A DNA stretch of 64,000 nt. It comes from Mariniphaga sediminis. Its GTDB lineage: Bacteria; Bacteroidota; Bacteroidia; Bacteroidales; Prolixibacteraceae. The position numbers and the translations under genes were made by a program. This document shows, one piece after another, positions 8,254 through 15,690 of this stretch. The stretch spans positions 124,001-188,000 of the forward strand of contig NZ_QWET01000001.1 in the NCBI RefSeq assembly GCF_003573545.1, given 5' to 3'. Numbering within the stretch: position 1 is the stretch's first letter; each line of letters opens with the position of its first letter. The notes under the pieces are model-generated. The model saw nothing but the letters and a program-made list of their open reading frames with translations, was not told where the DNA came from and did not search any database.

Positions 8254-9450
8254 ATGAAACATCAATACAAGCCTTTGTCTCTTCTTTGTCTTATGTTCCT
8301 GACCGTGGGGTCAATGTTTGTGATGAATGACATTTTGTTGCCTGCCGTGGTCAAACATTTTGAGTTGAGCTACTTTCAGGCCACCATGATCCAGTTTTCC
8401 TTTTACATCACTTACATTATCTGGCCACTGCCCATTGCCTGGATGATTCATAAATACGGGTATAAAATAAGCCTGGTAGTTGCCCTGTTTTTTAGTGCAC
8501 TTGGATGTGCCATGGTGGTGCCGGCCAAAATGCTGGATTCGTATGCAATTGTGCTGATGGCTATTTTTACCTTGTCAACAGGCATAACAATAATCAATGT
8601 GGCCGCCAATCCTTTTGTCGTTTTACTGGGTGACAGGGAAGGGGCGCATATCCGGATGAATTTTGTCCAGATGTTTTCCCGGATAGGATATGCTGTTACG
8701 CCAATCGTTGCCACCTCCCTTATCTACAACGGTACTGGGGAATTGAGTTTTCAGAAGCCGTATGCATTGTTGTCATTGGTAATAATAGTTATCGGAACAC
8801 TGATATACTTTTCCGGAATGCCACACATGAAGGCAGAAGAAGAGGACACATTTTCAGTGAAAGGAGTATTTAAAGGGGCGCGGCGTTACCCTCATTTGTT
8901 GTTTGGGATTTTTGCCATGTTTTTTTATGTTGGCGCCGAAGCCTGTACGGCAGGTTTTTTTATCCCATACCTGCAGGACATGGGTTTTACCCCGGAAGAG
9001 GCTTCGCGGTACCTGACGCTGTATTATGTTTTTGCTGCGGGAATGGGACTGGCTGCCGTTTTTATCCTCCGGTTTATCAAAGCACATTTGCTTGTCGGAA
9101 TCTATGGCGTGGGCATGGTAGCCATATACGTTATTCTTATTTTCTTTCAAACAGGCTATAACGAATTTTTTCTTGCCGGCCTGGGGCTGTTTCTTGGGAT
9201 AATGTTTCCAACCCTGTTCAGCCTGGGGATAGAGGATGTGGGAGCTTTCTCGGGCAGGGCATCGGCGCTTCTTAATTTTGCTATCGTGGGGGGTGCGTTT
9301 TTCCCTCCCATTCAGGGGGTAATTACCGACCAGTTTGGAGTGGAAGTCTCTTTTCTGGTTCCCGCTTTTTGTTTTGTAATGATTACCATTTATGCCTTGT
9401 TTTTTTCTAAGGCACCGCTCATGAAAAGGGTTTCGGAAAGGTATGTTTAA
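8254..9450 (+). CDS. MFS sugar permease, FucP-like
   Basis: 398 residues with twelve predicted membrane helices. The first helix region carries MNDILLPAVVKHFELSY and is followed by ATMIQFSFYITYIIWPLP, matching the NDIL-P and QF-FF patterns of the fucose:H+ symporter (FHS) subfamily. The sequence HKYGYKISLVVALFFSALG fits the conserved cytoplasmic loop 2-3. It would import a monosaccharide with protons across the inner membrane. It starts 9 bp after the isomerase gene, so imported sugar and first enzyme are co-expressed. A second FucP-like permease at 42775 serves the other large gene block. Confidence 0.9.
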   Translation: MKHQYKPLSLLCLMFLTVGSMFVMNDILLPAVVKHFELSYFQATMIQFSFYITYIIWPLPIAWMIHKYGYKISLVVALFFSALGCAMVVPAKMLDSYAIVLMAIFTLSTGITIINVAANPFVVLLGDREGAHIRMNFVQMFSRIGYAVTPIVATSLIYNGTGELSFQKPYALLSLVIIVIGTLIYFSGMPHMKAEEEDTFSVKGVFKGARRYPHLLFGIFAMFFYVGAEACTAGFFIPYLQDMGFTPEEASRYLTLYYVFAAGMGLAAVFILRFIKAHLLVGIYGVGMVAIYVILIFFQTGYNEFFLAGLGLFLGIMFPTLFSLGIEDVGAFSGRASALLNFAIVGGAFFPPIQGVITDQFGVEVSFLVPAFCFVMITIYALFFSKAPLMKRVSERYV

Positions 9451-9462
9451 AATAAAATCAGT

Positions 9463-10164
9463 ATGTACAAAGGATTAACGATAAAGCCGCCATTTTTCGA
9501 GATTGGCCCCAAAGCTTTTATGTACGGGGAGCGGATACTGAAGCTGGCACTGGCTGCCGACAAAGCCTCGGAAAAATATGATGTGCGCATCATTTTTACC
9601 CCGCAATATACCGATATCCAAATGCTGGCGGAAGCCACGCAGCACCTGCTGGTGTTTGCCCAGCACATGGACCCTCTGCCCGTTGGCAGGGGACTGGGCT
9701 CGGTACTTCCCGAAGCGGTGAAGGCAGCAGGGGCAGTGGGGGTAATGCTCAACCACGCCGAGCGTCCCATGACGGTTTCGGATTTAAACAAAGCCATCAA
9801 ACGGGCCGACGAGGTTGGCCTGGTCTCCATTGTTTGTGCCGACACAATTGAGGAAGCAGAAGCGATTGCCCGTTTTTCGCCCAACATCATAGTGGCGGAG
9901 CCGACCGAATTGATTGGTACGGGCCAGCCCAGCGACAGGAAATACATCATGGAAACCACGGCTGCTATCAAAAAAGTCAACCCTGAAATACAGGTTTTGC
10001 AGGGCGCGGGCATATCCAACGGCCAGGATGTGTATAACGTAATAAAAGCGGGGGCAGATGCCACCGGCACCACCAGCGGCATTATGAAAGCAAAAGACCC
10101 GGAGGCCATGCTGGATGAAATGATCCGGGCAGTGCGAATGGCATGGGATGAAGTTCATAACTAA
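9463..10164 (+). CDS. Triose-phosphate isomerase, archaeal-like short form
   Basis: 233 residues, shorter than bacterial TpiA (about 250) and close to archaeal lengths. Catalytic residues appear as Lys8 in LTIKPPFFE, His98 in MLNHAERP and Glu146 in VAEPTELIGTG. The phosphate-binding end reads GAGISNGQDVYN and GADATGTTSGIMKAKDP. The enzyme interconverts dihydroxyacetone phosphate and glyceraldehyde 3-phosphate. A dedicated copy in a sugar operon with an aldolase suggests the pathway yields DHAP. The divergent NHAERP motif and short length suggest it is not the housekeeping TpiA and may have been transferred. It could also act on a related triose or tetrose phosphate. Confidence 0.85.
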   Translation: MYKGLTIKPPFFEIGPKAFMYGERILKLALAADKASEKYDVRIIFTPQYTDIQMLAEATQHLLVFAQHMDPLPVGRGLGSVLPEAVKAAGAVGVMLNHAERPMTVSDLNKAIKRADEVGLVSIVCADTIEEAEAIARFSPNIIVAEPTELIGTGQPSDRKYIMETTAAIKKVNPEIQVLQGAGISNGQDVYNVIKAGADATGTTSGIMKAKDPEAMLDEMIRAVRMAWDEVHN

Positions 10165-10193
10165 AAAATATAAAGTATAACGTAAAAACTAAA

Positions 10194-10200
10194 AGGAGGA
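10194..10200 (+). promoter_or_regulatory. Strong Shine-Dalgarno before yjbQ
   Basis: AGGAGGA lies eight bases before the ATG at 10208. It stands out because most starts in this window, as in Bacteroidota generally, lack any such match and use A-rich leaders. It supports the 10208 start. Confidence 0.7.
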
Positions 10201-10207
10201 ATAAAAA

Positions 10208-10708
10208 ATGAAAGTTTACAGAGGAACCATTGAAGTACAATCCAAAGACCACCGTCCGGATTTTCATAACGTAACGGAAGAGGTAAAAAAAGTCATTGAA
10301 GACTCAGGTGTAAAAAACGGGATATGCGTGGTGTATTCGCATCACACTACCTGCTCGGTGATGACGCAGGAGTGTTCCCACGACCTGAATTACTTTGGCC
10401 GTGAATTTTTGCAGCAGGATTTGAACAATATCATGGAGAGGTTAATCCCAACGTGCAGGACAGAAGGACAGTACCTGCATCCGGGTCCGAAACACATTGA
10501 TTTTGCCCTTTCTATTCCGGGGGAAGAGGCCAAAGGCAGCCTGAACACGGATGCACATTTGCGTTCAGTGTTTTTCGGACGTTCAGAAACAATCCCCATT
10601 GTAGAGGGAGAATTATCGCTGGGCGATTTTGGGTACATCTATTTTATTGACTGGGACCAGGTTCGCGAACGTAAAAGGGTTTGTGAAGTACAGATTTTGG
10701 GAGAATAA
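10208..10708 (+). CDS. yjbQ: YjbQ (UPF0047) family protein, secondary thiamine-phosphate synthase-like
   Basis: 166 residues, slightly longer than the usual 130-140. Family features are clear: VYSHHTTCSVMTQEC near residues 44-58, HLRSVFFGRSETIPI and the late SLGDFGYIYFIDWD strand with the arginine-rich REREKR-like end. YjbQ proteins form trimers with a metal-like histidine site and have weak thiamine-phosphate synthase activity in vitro; the physiological role is unsettled. Presence at the end of a sugar catabolic operon, just after a triose-phosphate isomerase, hints at a role in handling a phosphorylated intermediate, but that is inference. It is separated from the upstream gene by 43 bp and has its own strong ribosome-binding site. 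Confidence 0.85.
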   Translation: MKVYRGTIEVQSKDHRPDFHNVTEEVKKVIEDSGVKNGICVVYSHHTTCSVMTQECSHDLNYFGREFLQQDLNNIMERLIPTCRTEGQYLHPGPKHIDFALSIPGEEAKGSLNTDAHLRSVFFGRSETIPIVEGELSLGDFGYIYFIDWDQVRERKRVCEVQILGE

Positions 10709-11012
10709 CAAATTGTATGAATAAGGTGCTAAGATCAATTCGATATTAAAAATTCCGGTTCCATCTTTTGTTTCATTAATGACAGAAGAATTTTGAAGGT
10801 TGAATAGAATCGCACGGGTTCATAAGAACATGAAAAAATGAAAAGAGAAAGAACCATCTTCTGCCCCGTTTTATCGCGTAACCCCGATATCCCGGGATAT
10901 TCTGTCAATTTGTTAAATAAAAAATCAATCGGAAACCAGAGAGTTAAAATGGTACCCTAAATCATCGCAGTATATTCATTCATTTTTTGAAAATTTTATA
11001 AAAATTATACAA
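10709..11012. other. Intergenic spacer with a 14-bp perfect palindrome
   Basis: No convincing gene. AT-rich spacer between the end of the sugar operon and the lone Gfo/Idh/MocA gene. It contains a perfect palindrome ATATCCCGGGATAT at 10887-10900, which could be a dimeric regulator site or a remnant of a palindromic repeat. No consensus Bacteroidota promoter (TTTG...TAnnTTTG) was found by eye. Confidence 0.5.
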
Positions 11013-12221
11013 ATGAAAAAGAAATCTATGTCCAGGCGTAACTTTATCGTTAAGAACGCAATGCTGGCGGGAACAGCCATCATAACCCCTTCTTTGATGG
11101 CAATAGAGCCTTCATTAAAAAAAATAAGAATAGGAATCGTGGGTGGGCGTTTTGGCAGCTCTTTTCATTGGCATGAACATCCCAATTGTATTGTAGAGGC
11201 GGTGAGCGACCTGGTGCCGGAGAGAAGAAACAGGTTAAAGGAAGTTTATAAATGCAGCAAATCTTATCCTTCACTTGAAGAGATGGTAAAAGACAAAAAT
11301 ATTGATGCGATCGCTGTATTTACGGAAGGCCCTAATCATGTAAAGCATACCATAGAATGTATGAAACATGGGAAACATGTTATCAGCGCTGTTCCTGCAT
11401 GCTGGGGGTCTGTAGCCGAGGCCGAGTTACTTTTGGAAACGGTAAAAAAATATGGCTTAACTTATATGATGGCTGAAACCAGTTACTACCAGCAACACAC
11501 GATTTCAGCACGGAAGATGTATGAAAAGGGGGAATTCGGTAATTTATATTATTGTGAATCGGAATATCAGCATGATGGTCTGGAGAATTTGTATATCGTA
11601 GATGGTGAAAGGACCTGGCGATATGGAATGGCTCCAATGCATTATCCGACGCATTGTACTGCTCACCTGGTTAGTGTTACCGGAGAAAGACTGACAGAGG
11701 TGGTTTGTAATGGCTGGGGTGACGACTCGCCCTACCTGAAAGATAATGTTTACAATAATCCTTTCTGGAATGAGTCTGCTCATTTTAAAACCAGTAAAGG
11801 AAATGCTTTTAAGGTTAATGTTTGGTGGAAAGGCGCTCACTTAGGTTTGGAACGGGCAAGTTGGAATGGAACAAACATGAGTTTCTATTGTGATAATCGT
11901 AGAAGTGGCGCAGCTTTGGTAAAGAAGACAAAAGAATTGGGGAAAGATGATGCAGGATTTGTTCAGAGTAAACCCAAATTAGAAAATTATGACCAGCCGG
12001 AATGGTGGAAAACAGATATGTTGCCGGAACCATTAAGGCATGATAGCGGGCATCATGGTTCACACACTTTTATTACGCATGAATTTATTGATGCATTACT
12101 AAACGAAAGAAAACCCACTGTTGACATCTACGAAGCATTAGCATATACTGTCCCTGGAATTATTGCTCACGAGTCTGCACTCAAAGGAGGCACATTGTTA
12201 AAGATTCCACAGTTTGGTTAA
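11013..12221 (+). CDS. Tat-exported Gfo/Idh/MocA-family oxidoreductase
   Basis: 402 residues. A twin-arginine leader (SRRNFIVKNAMLAGTAI) precedes IRIGIVGGRFGSSFHWHEHP, a Rossmann glycine motif that departs from the usual GxGxxG by reading GGRFG. The substrate domain includes HVISAVPACWGSVAEAE in place of the usual EKP-type loop, and HYPTHCTAHL (about residue 210), reminiscent of the YPTH motif of GH109-like proteins. The C-terminus is closely similar to the partial protein at the window start. It stands alone, with 304 bp before and 465 bp after. Function could be dehydrogenation at C3 of a glycoside or GH109-type hydrolysis; sequence alone does not decide. Confidence 0.85.
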   Translation: MKKKSMSRRNFIVKNAMLAGTAIITPSLMAIEPSLKKIRIGIVGGRFGSSFHWHEHPNCIVEAVSDLVPERRNRLKEVYKCSKSYPSLEEMVKDKNIDAIAVFTEGPNHVKHTIECMKHGKHVISAVPACWGSVAEAELLLETVKKYGLTYMMAETSYYQQHTISARKMYEKGEFGNLYYCESEYQHDGLENLYIVDGERTWRYGMAPMHYPTHCTAHLVSVTGERLTEVVCNGWGDDSPYLKDNVYNNPFWNESAHFKTSKGNAFKVNVWWKGAHLGLERASWNGTNMSFYCDNRRSGAALVKKTKELGKDDAGFVQSKPKLENYDQPEWWKTDMLPEPLRHDSGHHGSHTFITHEFIDALLNERKPTVDIYEALAYTVPGIIAHESALKGGTLLKIPQFG

Positions 12222-12686
12222 TGAGGATAGGTATTGGTTAAGTGGCTGTCGTGTGGGTTTCTATGTGCCGGGTTTGCTATGGGGAAGGACAAAGCTGAAT
12301 ATTTGCCGGGATTAGAAATGTTGCAAGGCTGATTATTGTAAATATAATTCCAGGAGTATCAGTTGTGTCAGTGCTGTTTTTGTTTTGCACAATCCGTTTG
12401 CAGGCGTCACTACCTACACGGCAGCTTTTTTTGCTCATATTCATTGTAAATACAACGAAGCTTTAAAACCGGTGCAATGGCAGGCTATTCGGTTTTTGTT
12501 GTCAGTGGTTTTAGATACATTGTTTTATGGTCGGGAAACATTTAATTACCCAAAGGATGTATCTCTGTTGAAGCGTTTTTAGTTGGTTACTGACGATTAT
12601 TTTAATGACCTTTAACCTGCCCGAAAAATAAATGTATTCTGAAAGAATCAACGGCAGAATCTATAATTAAGAGTAAACCTTATGTC
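12222..12686. other. Spacer of 465 bp without a recognisable gene
   Basis: A frame of 65 codons (12385-12582, plus) is open but its peptide matches nothing recognised and lacks a plausible leader or start context, so it is not called a gene. No hairpin with a T-run, tRNA or promoter consensus was seen. The spacer separates a lone oxidoreductase from the iron-sulfur membrane module. Confidence 0.4.
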
Positions 12687-14099
12687 ATGATTTTAAGAAT
12701 ATTAAATTATCATCTGGGGAAAAAATGGTTTCCTGTTTCAGTTAGGTTAATGGCATTAGTGGTTTTTGTTGTATTGGTTTTCATTGGTTTTTCTTCTCCA
12801 ACAAAACATCCTGTTTTTGTAAATCAGCTGAGCAAAATAAATTTAACTACCAGTTTTGTATGGAGGTTATGGTGGCCCCTGATTGTGCTTTCAGCCATAT
12901 TTTTAGGTCGGGTTTGGTGTATGATATGCCCGGTTGAAATGGTTACTACCTTGTTTGCCAAAATAGGGCTCAAAAGAAAAAGGCCAAAATGGATTCTCTC
13001 GGGATGGGGCATCACTTTGTTCTATTTTTTTGTGCTGACAGTAGGTATAACAATTTTTGAGTTAGATGCGAATCCCATGTACACATCTTATTACTTGCTT
13101 ACTATCATGGGCATATCAATGTTGTCGGGTTTGGTTTTCGAAAAGAATACGTTCTGTCGTTATTTTTGTCCTGTTGGTTACTTGCTTGGTATCTTTTCGA
13201 AAATGGCATTCTGGGGCTGGAGAGTGAAGGATAAATCCATTTGCCGTTCCTGTACGGATAAATCCTGTGTAAAAAGCGACTATATATATCAGTTAAACGA
13301 AAAGAGTTGTGGCGTTGATTTGTATCCTGCCCATGTCGATACTAATAATCATTGTTTATTGTGCGCCGGGTGCTTAAAAACCTGTAAAAAGTATACTCCG
13401 GATGATAAGTCCCTGCGTCCAAATCCGGGCATTGTAAAGATTGGGTTTGCTCAGGATTTAATGCAAGGGAAGCCGATGCAAATCGCTGAATGGTTTTTTT
13501 TGTTTCTTCTTACGGGGTCAATGATATTTGAAATGACGCATTTCCAAATTGTTTATGGGTTGAATCTTCTCTTTGCTTCCGGAAATATTTCGTCGGGGTT
13601 ACATTTAAGTGAGGGGATACTAAAAGATGTCATTGAAGTCTTTTATTTGTATTTTCTGCTACCATCTATTTTATGGGTGTTTCCATATATATTGCTCTCA
13701 TTTTTTGCCAAACGTGTTTCTGTAAGGCAGTATCTTCAATCCATAAGTAATATTTTTATTCCCGTTATCGCGTCATTTTTTGTTGGCCTTGTTTTTATGG
13801 AAGTCGTAACAAAACTTCCTTATTATAAATATATAATACGGGATCCCGGGGGAGTTGAAACAGTAAAAGCCGTGTTATTCCGGCAGATTGAAATGCCGCA
13901 GATGCCAGGTTGGTCTGAATGGGTTTTTAGTGCCATTTTGATTTTATTAATTGTTTTGGGTATTATCTTCAGTTTTAGGGTTATCCATAAGCTGGCCCCC
14001 AAAATGAATTTAGAGCAAAATGAAAAACTGCTTTTTGCCTTGCCCGTAGTGTTTATTGTAATATTATATGCAGAAGCGCTGGCTTATCAGTTATTCTAA
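12687..14099 (+). CDS. Membrane 4Fe-4S protein, NapH/NosR-like polyferredoxin
   Basis: 470 residues with about nine to ten membrane helices. Two short cysteine motifs at helix ends, WCMICPVEM (near residue 74) and CRYFCPVGYLLG (near 155), match the CxxCP pairs of NapH, NosR and RdxA-type proteins. A soluble loop then carries CRSCTDKSC and CLLCAGCLKTC, enough for two [4Fe-4S] clusters. Such proteins pass electrons across the inner membrane, usually from quinol or ferredoxin to periplasmic partners. The downstream gene encodes a CxxCH lipoprotein, a plausible acceptor. Unlike NosR there is no N-terminal FMN-binding domain, and no nap or nos genes are nearby, so the pathway is unknown. Confidence 0.8.
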   Translation: MILRILNYHLGKKWFPVSVRLMALVVFVVLVFIGFSSPTKHPVFVNQLSKINLTTSFVWRLWWPLIVLSAIFLGRVWCMICPVEMVTTLFAKIGLKRKRPKWILSGWGITLFYFFVLTVGITIFELDANPMYTSYYLLTIMGISMLSGLVFEKNTFCRYFCPVGYLLGIFSKMAFWGWRVKDKSICRSCTDKSCVKSDYIYQLNEKSCGVDLYPAHVDTNNHCLLCAGCLKTCKKYTPDDKSLRPNPGIVKIGFAQDLMQGKPMQIAEWFFLFLLTGSMIFEMTHFQIVYGLNLLFASGNISSGLHLSEGILKDVIEVFYLYFLLPSILWVFPYILLSFFAKRVSVRQYLQSISNIFIPVIASFFVGLVFMEVVTKLPYYKYIIRDPGGVETVKAVLFRQIEMPQMPGWSEWVFSAILILLIVLGIIFSFRVIHKLAPKMNLEQNEKLLFALPVVFIVILYAEALAYQLF

Positions 14100-14175
14100 T
14101 ATGGAATGCTGCTGGTAAATTATGCGTAACCTGATTTAAATAAAGTATTTGTAGATTTACTTGCTTTAGTTTGGA

Positions 14176-15678
14176 ATGTTGGAGGATAAACCCATAAAAA
14201 GACTTTTTGGTGTGACGATTTTAATATTCACGGTAATATTATTCGTCGGTTGCAGAACAAACACCAGTGATAATTTAGAAATGCTGGATAGAGAACCTGT
14301 TATTGACCCCGACTATTCAGGGGTAACAGTACCAGGCAATATAGCGCCAATGAATTTTATCATCCGGGAAAAAGGCGGGCACTATATCGTAAAGGCCTTA
14401 TCTGCCAATGGAGTGCAGTTATCCGTAAAATCAAAAAACGGGGTAGTCCGTTTTAACCTGAAACTTTGGAGAAAGTTACTGAAGAATAGTGTGGGGGGAA
14501 AGATTAAGTTCGAAGTTTATTCAAAGAATACGGATGGAACAGTAAGTCAGTTCAAACCATTTTTTATGAATGTGGTTGATGAGCTAATTGATCCATTTAT
14601 TTGCTATCGACTGCTTTATCCTGGATTTGAAGCAGGAGGAGCAATGAAAATAGTCCAAAGATCCCTGGAGAGTTTTTATGAATCATCCGTTGTTGAAAAC
14701 CAGTTATTGGAAGATAACTGTATTAATTGTCACTCTTTCAGGCAAAACAATCCAGAACATTTTTTACTCCATGTTCGGGGCTCTAAAAAAGGAACCTATT
14801 TTATTGAAGGGAACAGGGTGAAGAGAATGGAGTTACGCGTGGGAGAAATGACATCAAATGCGGTGTACCCCTCATGGCATCCTTTTGGACAATATGTTGT
14901 TTTTTCGTCGAATAAAATTGTGCAGGCTTTTCACATGGGGCCGGATAAGAGAAATGAGATTTACGATCTCAATTCTTCATTGCTTATTTATTCCGTGTAT
15001 AATAATGAAATTACGCCGTGCTCAATCATGGATACAGTCAACACTGTTTATAACGAAACTTTTCCATGCTGGTCTCCTGATGGAAACCACCTTTATTATT
15101 GTAGCACAGAACAGCCCAAAGAAAAATTTGACTATAAAAACATAAGGTATAATTTAATCCGGAAACCTTTTGACCCCGGCTCGGGAACATTCGGACAACG
15201 CGAAGTGGTTTTTGATGCAAACAAAATAAATAAAAGTGTTTCCTTGCCCAGCATATCGCCAGATGGCCGGTTTGTTGTTTTTGCTTTGAGTGATTATGGT
15301 ACATCTTCGATCTGGCATAAAAATGCTGACTTGTATATGTTGGATCTGTCAACAGGAAAGGTCAGCTGGTTGGCTCTGAATAGCAATGAGGCAGAAAGTT
15401 ATCAGTCGTGGTCTTCAAACGGGAAATGGATTGTTTTTAGTAGTAAACGCAGAGATGGCTTAACGGCCAGGCCCTATATTGCCTATTTTGATTCTCCTGG
15501 AAATATGGGGAAACCATTTATTTTACCACAAAAGAATCCTGCCGTTTATGATAAAATGCTGGAAACATTTAATATACCGGAGCTAATTACCGGGGAAATC
15601 CTGGTTGGACCCAGGGATTTTGCCCGTGCATCTGAGAGGCCCCGACTGAAAGCAAACTGGGTAGGAGGCAAGGATTAA
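14176..15678 (+). CDS. CxxCH-containing TolB-type beta-propeller lipoprotein
   Basis: 500 residues. A lipoprotein signal ends in LFVGC (cysteine at about residue 26). An N-terminal beta-rich region (about 45-140) precedes a single haem-c attachment motif CINCH at residues 182-186 followed by SFRQN. After this come PD40/WD40-like strands typical of TolB propellers: YPSWHPFGQYVVFSS, FPCWSPDGNHLYYCS, LPSISPDGRFVVFAL and YQSWSSNGKWIVFSS. One haem fused to a propeller is unusual and suggests an electron-carrying or sensing role at the outer face of the inner membrane or on the outer membrane. It follows the polyferredoxin gene by 76 bp. Haem attachment is predicted from the motif, not proven. Confidence 0.75.
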   Translation: MLEDKPIKRLFGVTILIFTVILFVGCRTNTSDNLEMLDREPVIDPDYSGVTVPGNIAPMNFIIREKGGHYIVKALSANGVQLSVKSKNGVVRFNLKLWRKLLKNSVGGKIKFEVYSKNTDGTVSQFKPFFMNVVDELIDPFICYRLLYPGFEAGGAMKIVQRSLESFYESSVVENQLLEDNCINCHSFRQNNPEHFLLHVRGSKKGTYFIEGNRVKRMELRVGEMTSNAVYPSWHPFGQYVVFSSNKIVQAFHMGPDKRNEIYDLNSSLLIYSVYNNEITPCSIMDTVNTVYNETFPCWSPDGNHLYYCSTEQPKEKFDYKNIRYNLIRKPFDPGSGTFGQREVVFDANKINKSVSLPSISPDGRFVVFALSDYGTSSIWHKNADLYMLDLSTGKVSWLALNSNEAESYQSWSSNGKWIVFSSKRRDGLTARPYIAYFDSPGNMGKPFILPQKNPAVYDKMLETFNIPELITGEILVGPRDFARASERPRLKANWVGGKD

Positions 15679-15690
15679 AAATAAAAGAAA

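Noticed and set aside
9447-10109. 220-codon open frame antisense to the TIM gene
   Set aside because: Composition follows the complementary strand of a well-supported TIM gene; no family motif and no independent start region.
10887-10900. 14-bp palindrome as a terminator of the sugar operon
   Set aside because: No loop and no T-run; it is fully self-complementary and lies about 180 bp after the stop.
12385-12582. 65-codon open frame in the spacer after 12221
   Set aside because: No recognisable protein, no good start context; treated as chance.
12687-14099. Nitrous oxide (nosR) or periplasmic nitrate (napH) gene
   Set aside because: Cysteine pattern is similar, but FMN domain and all partner genes are missing.
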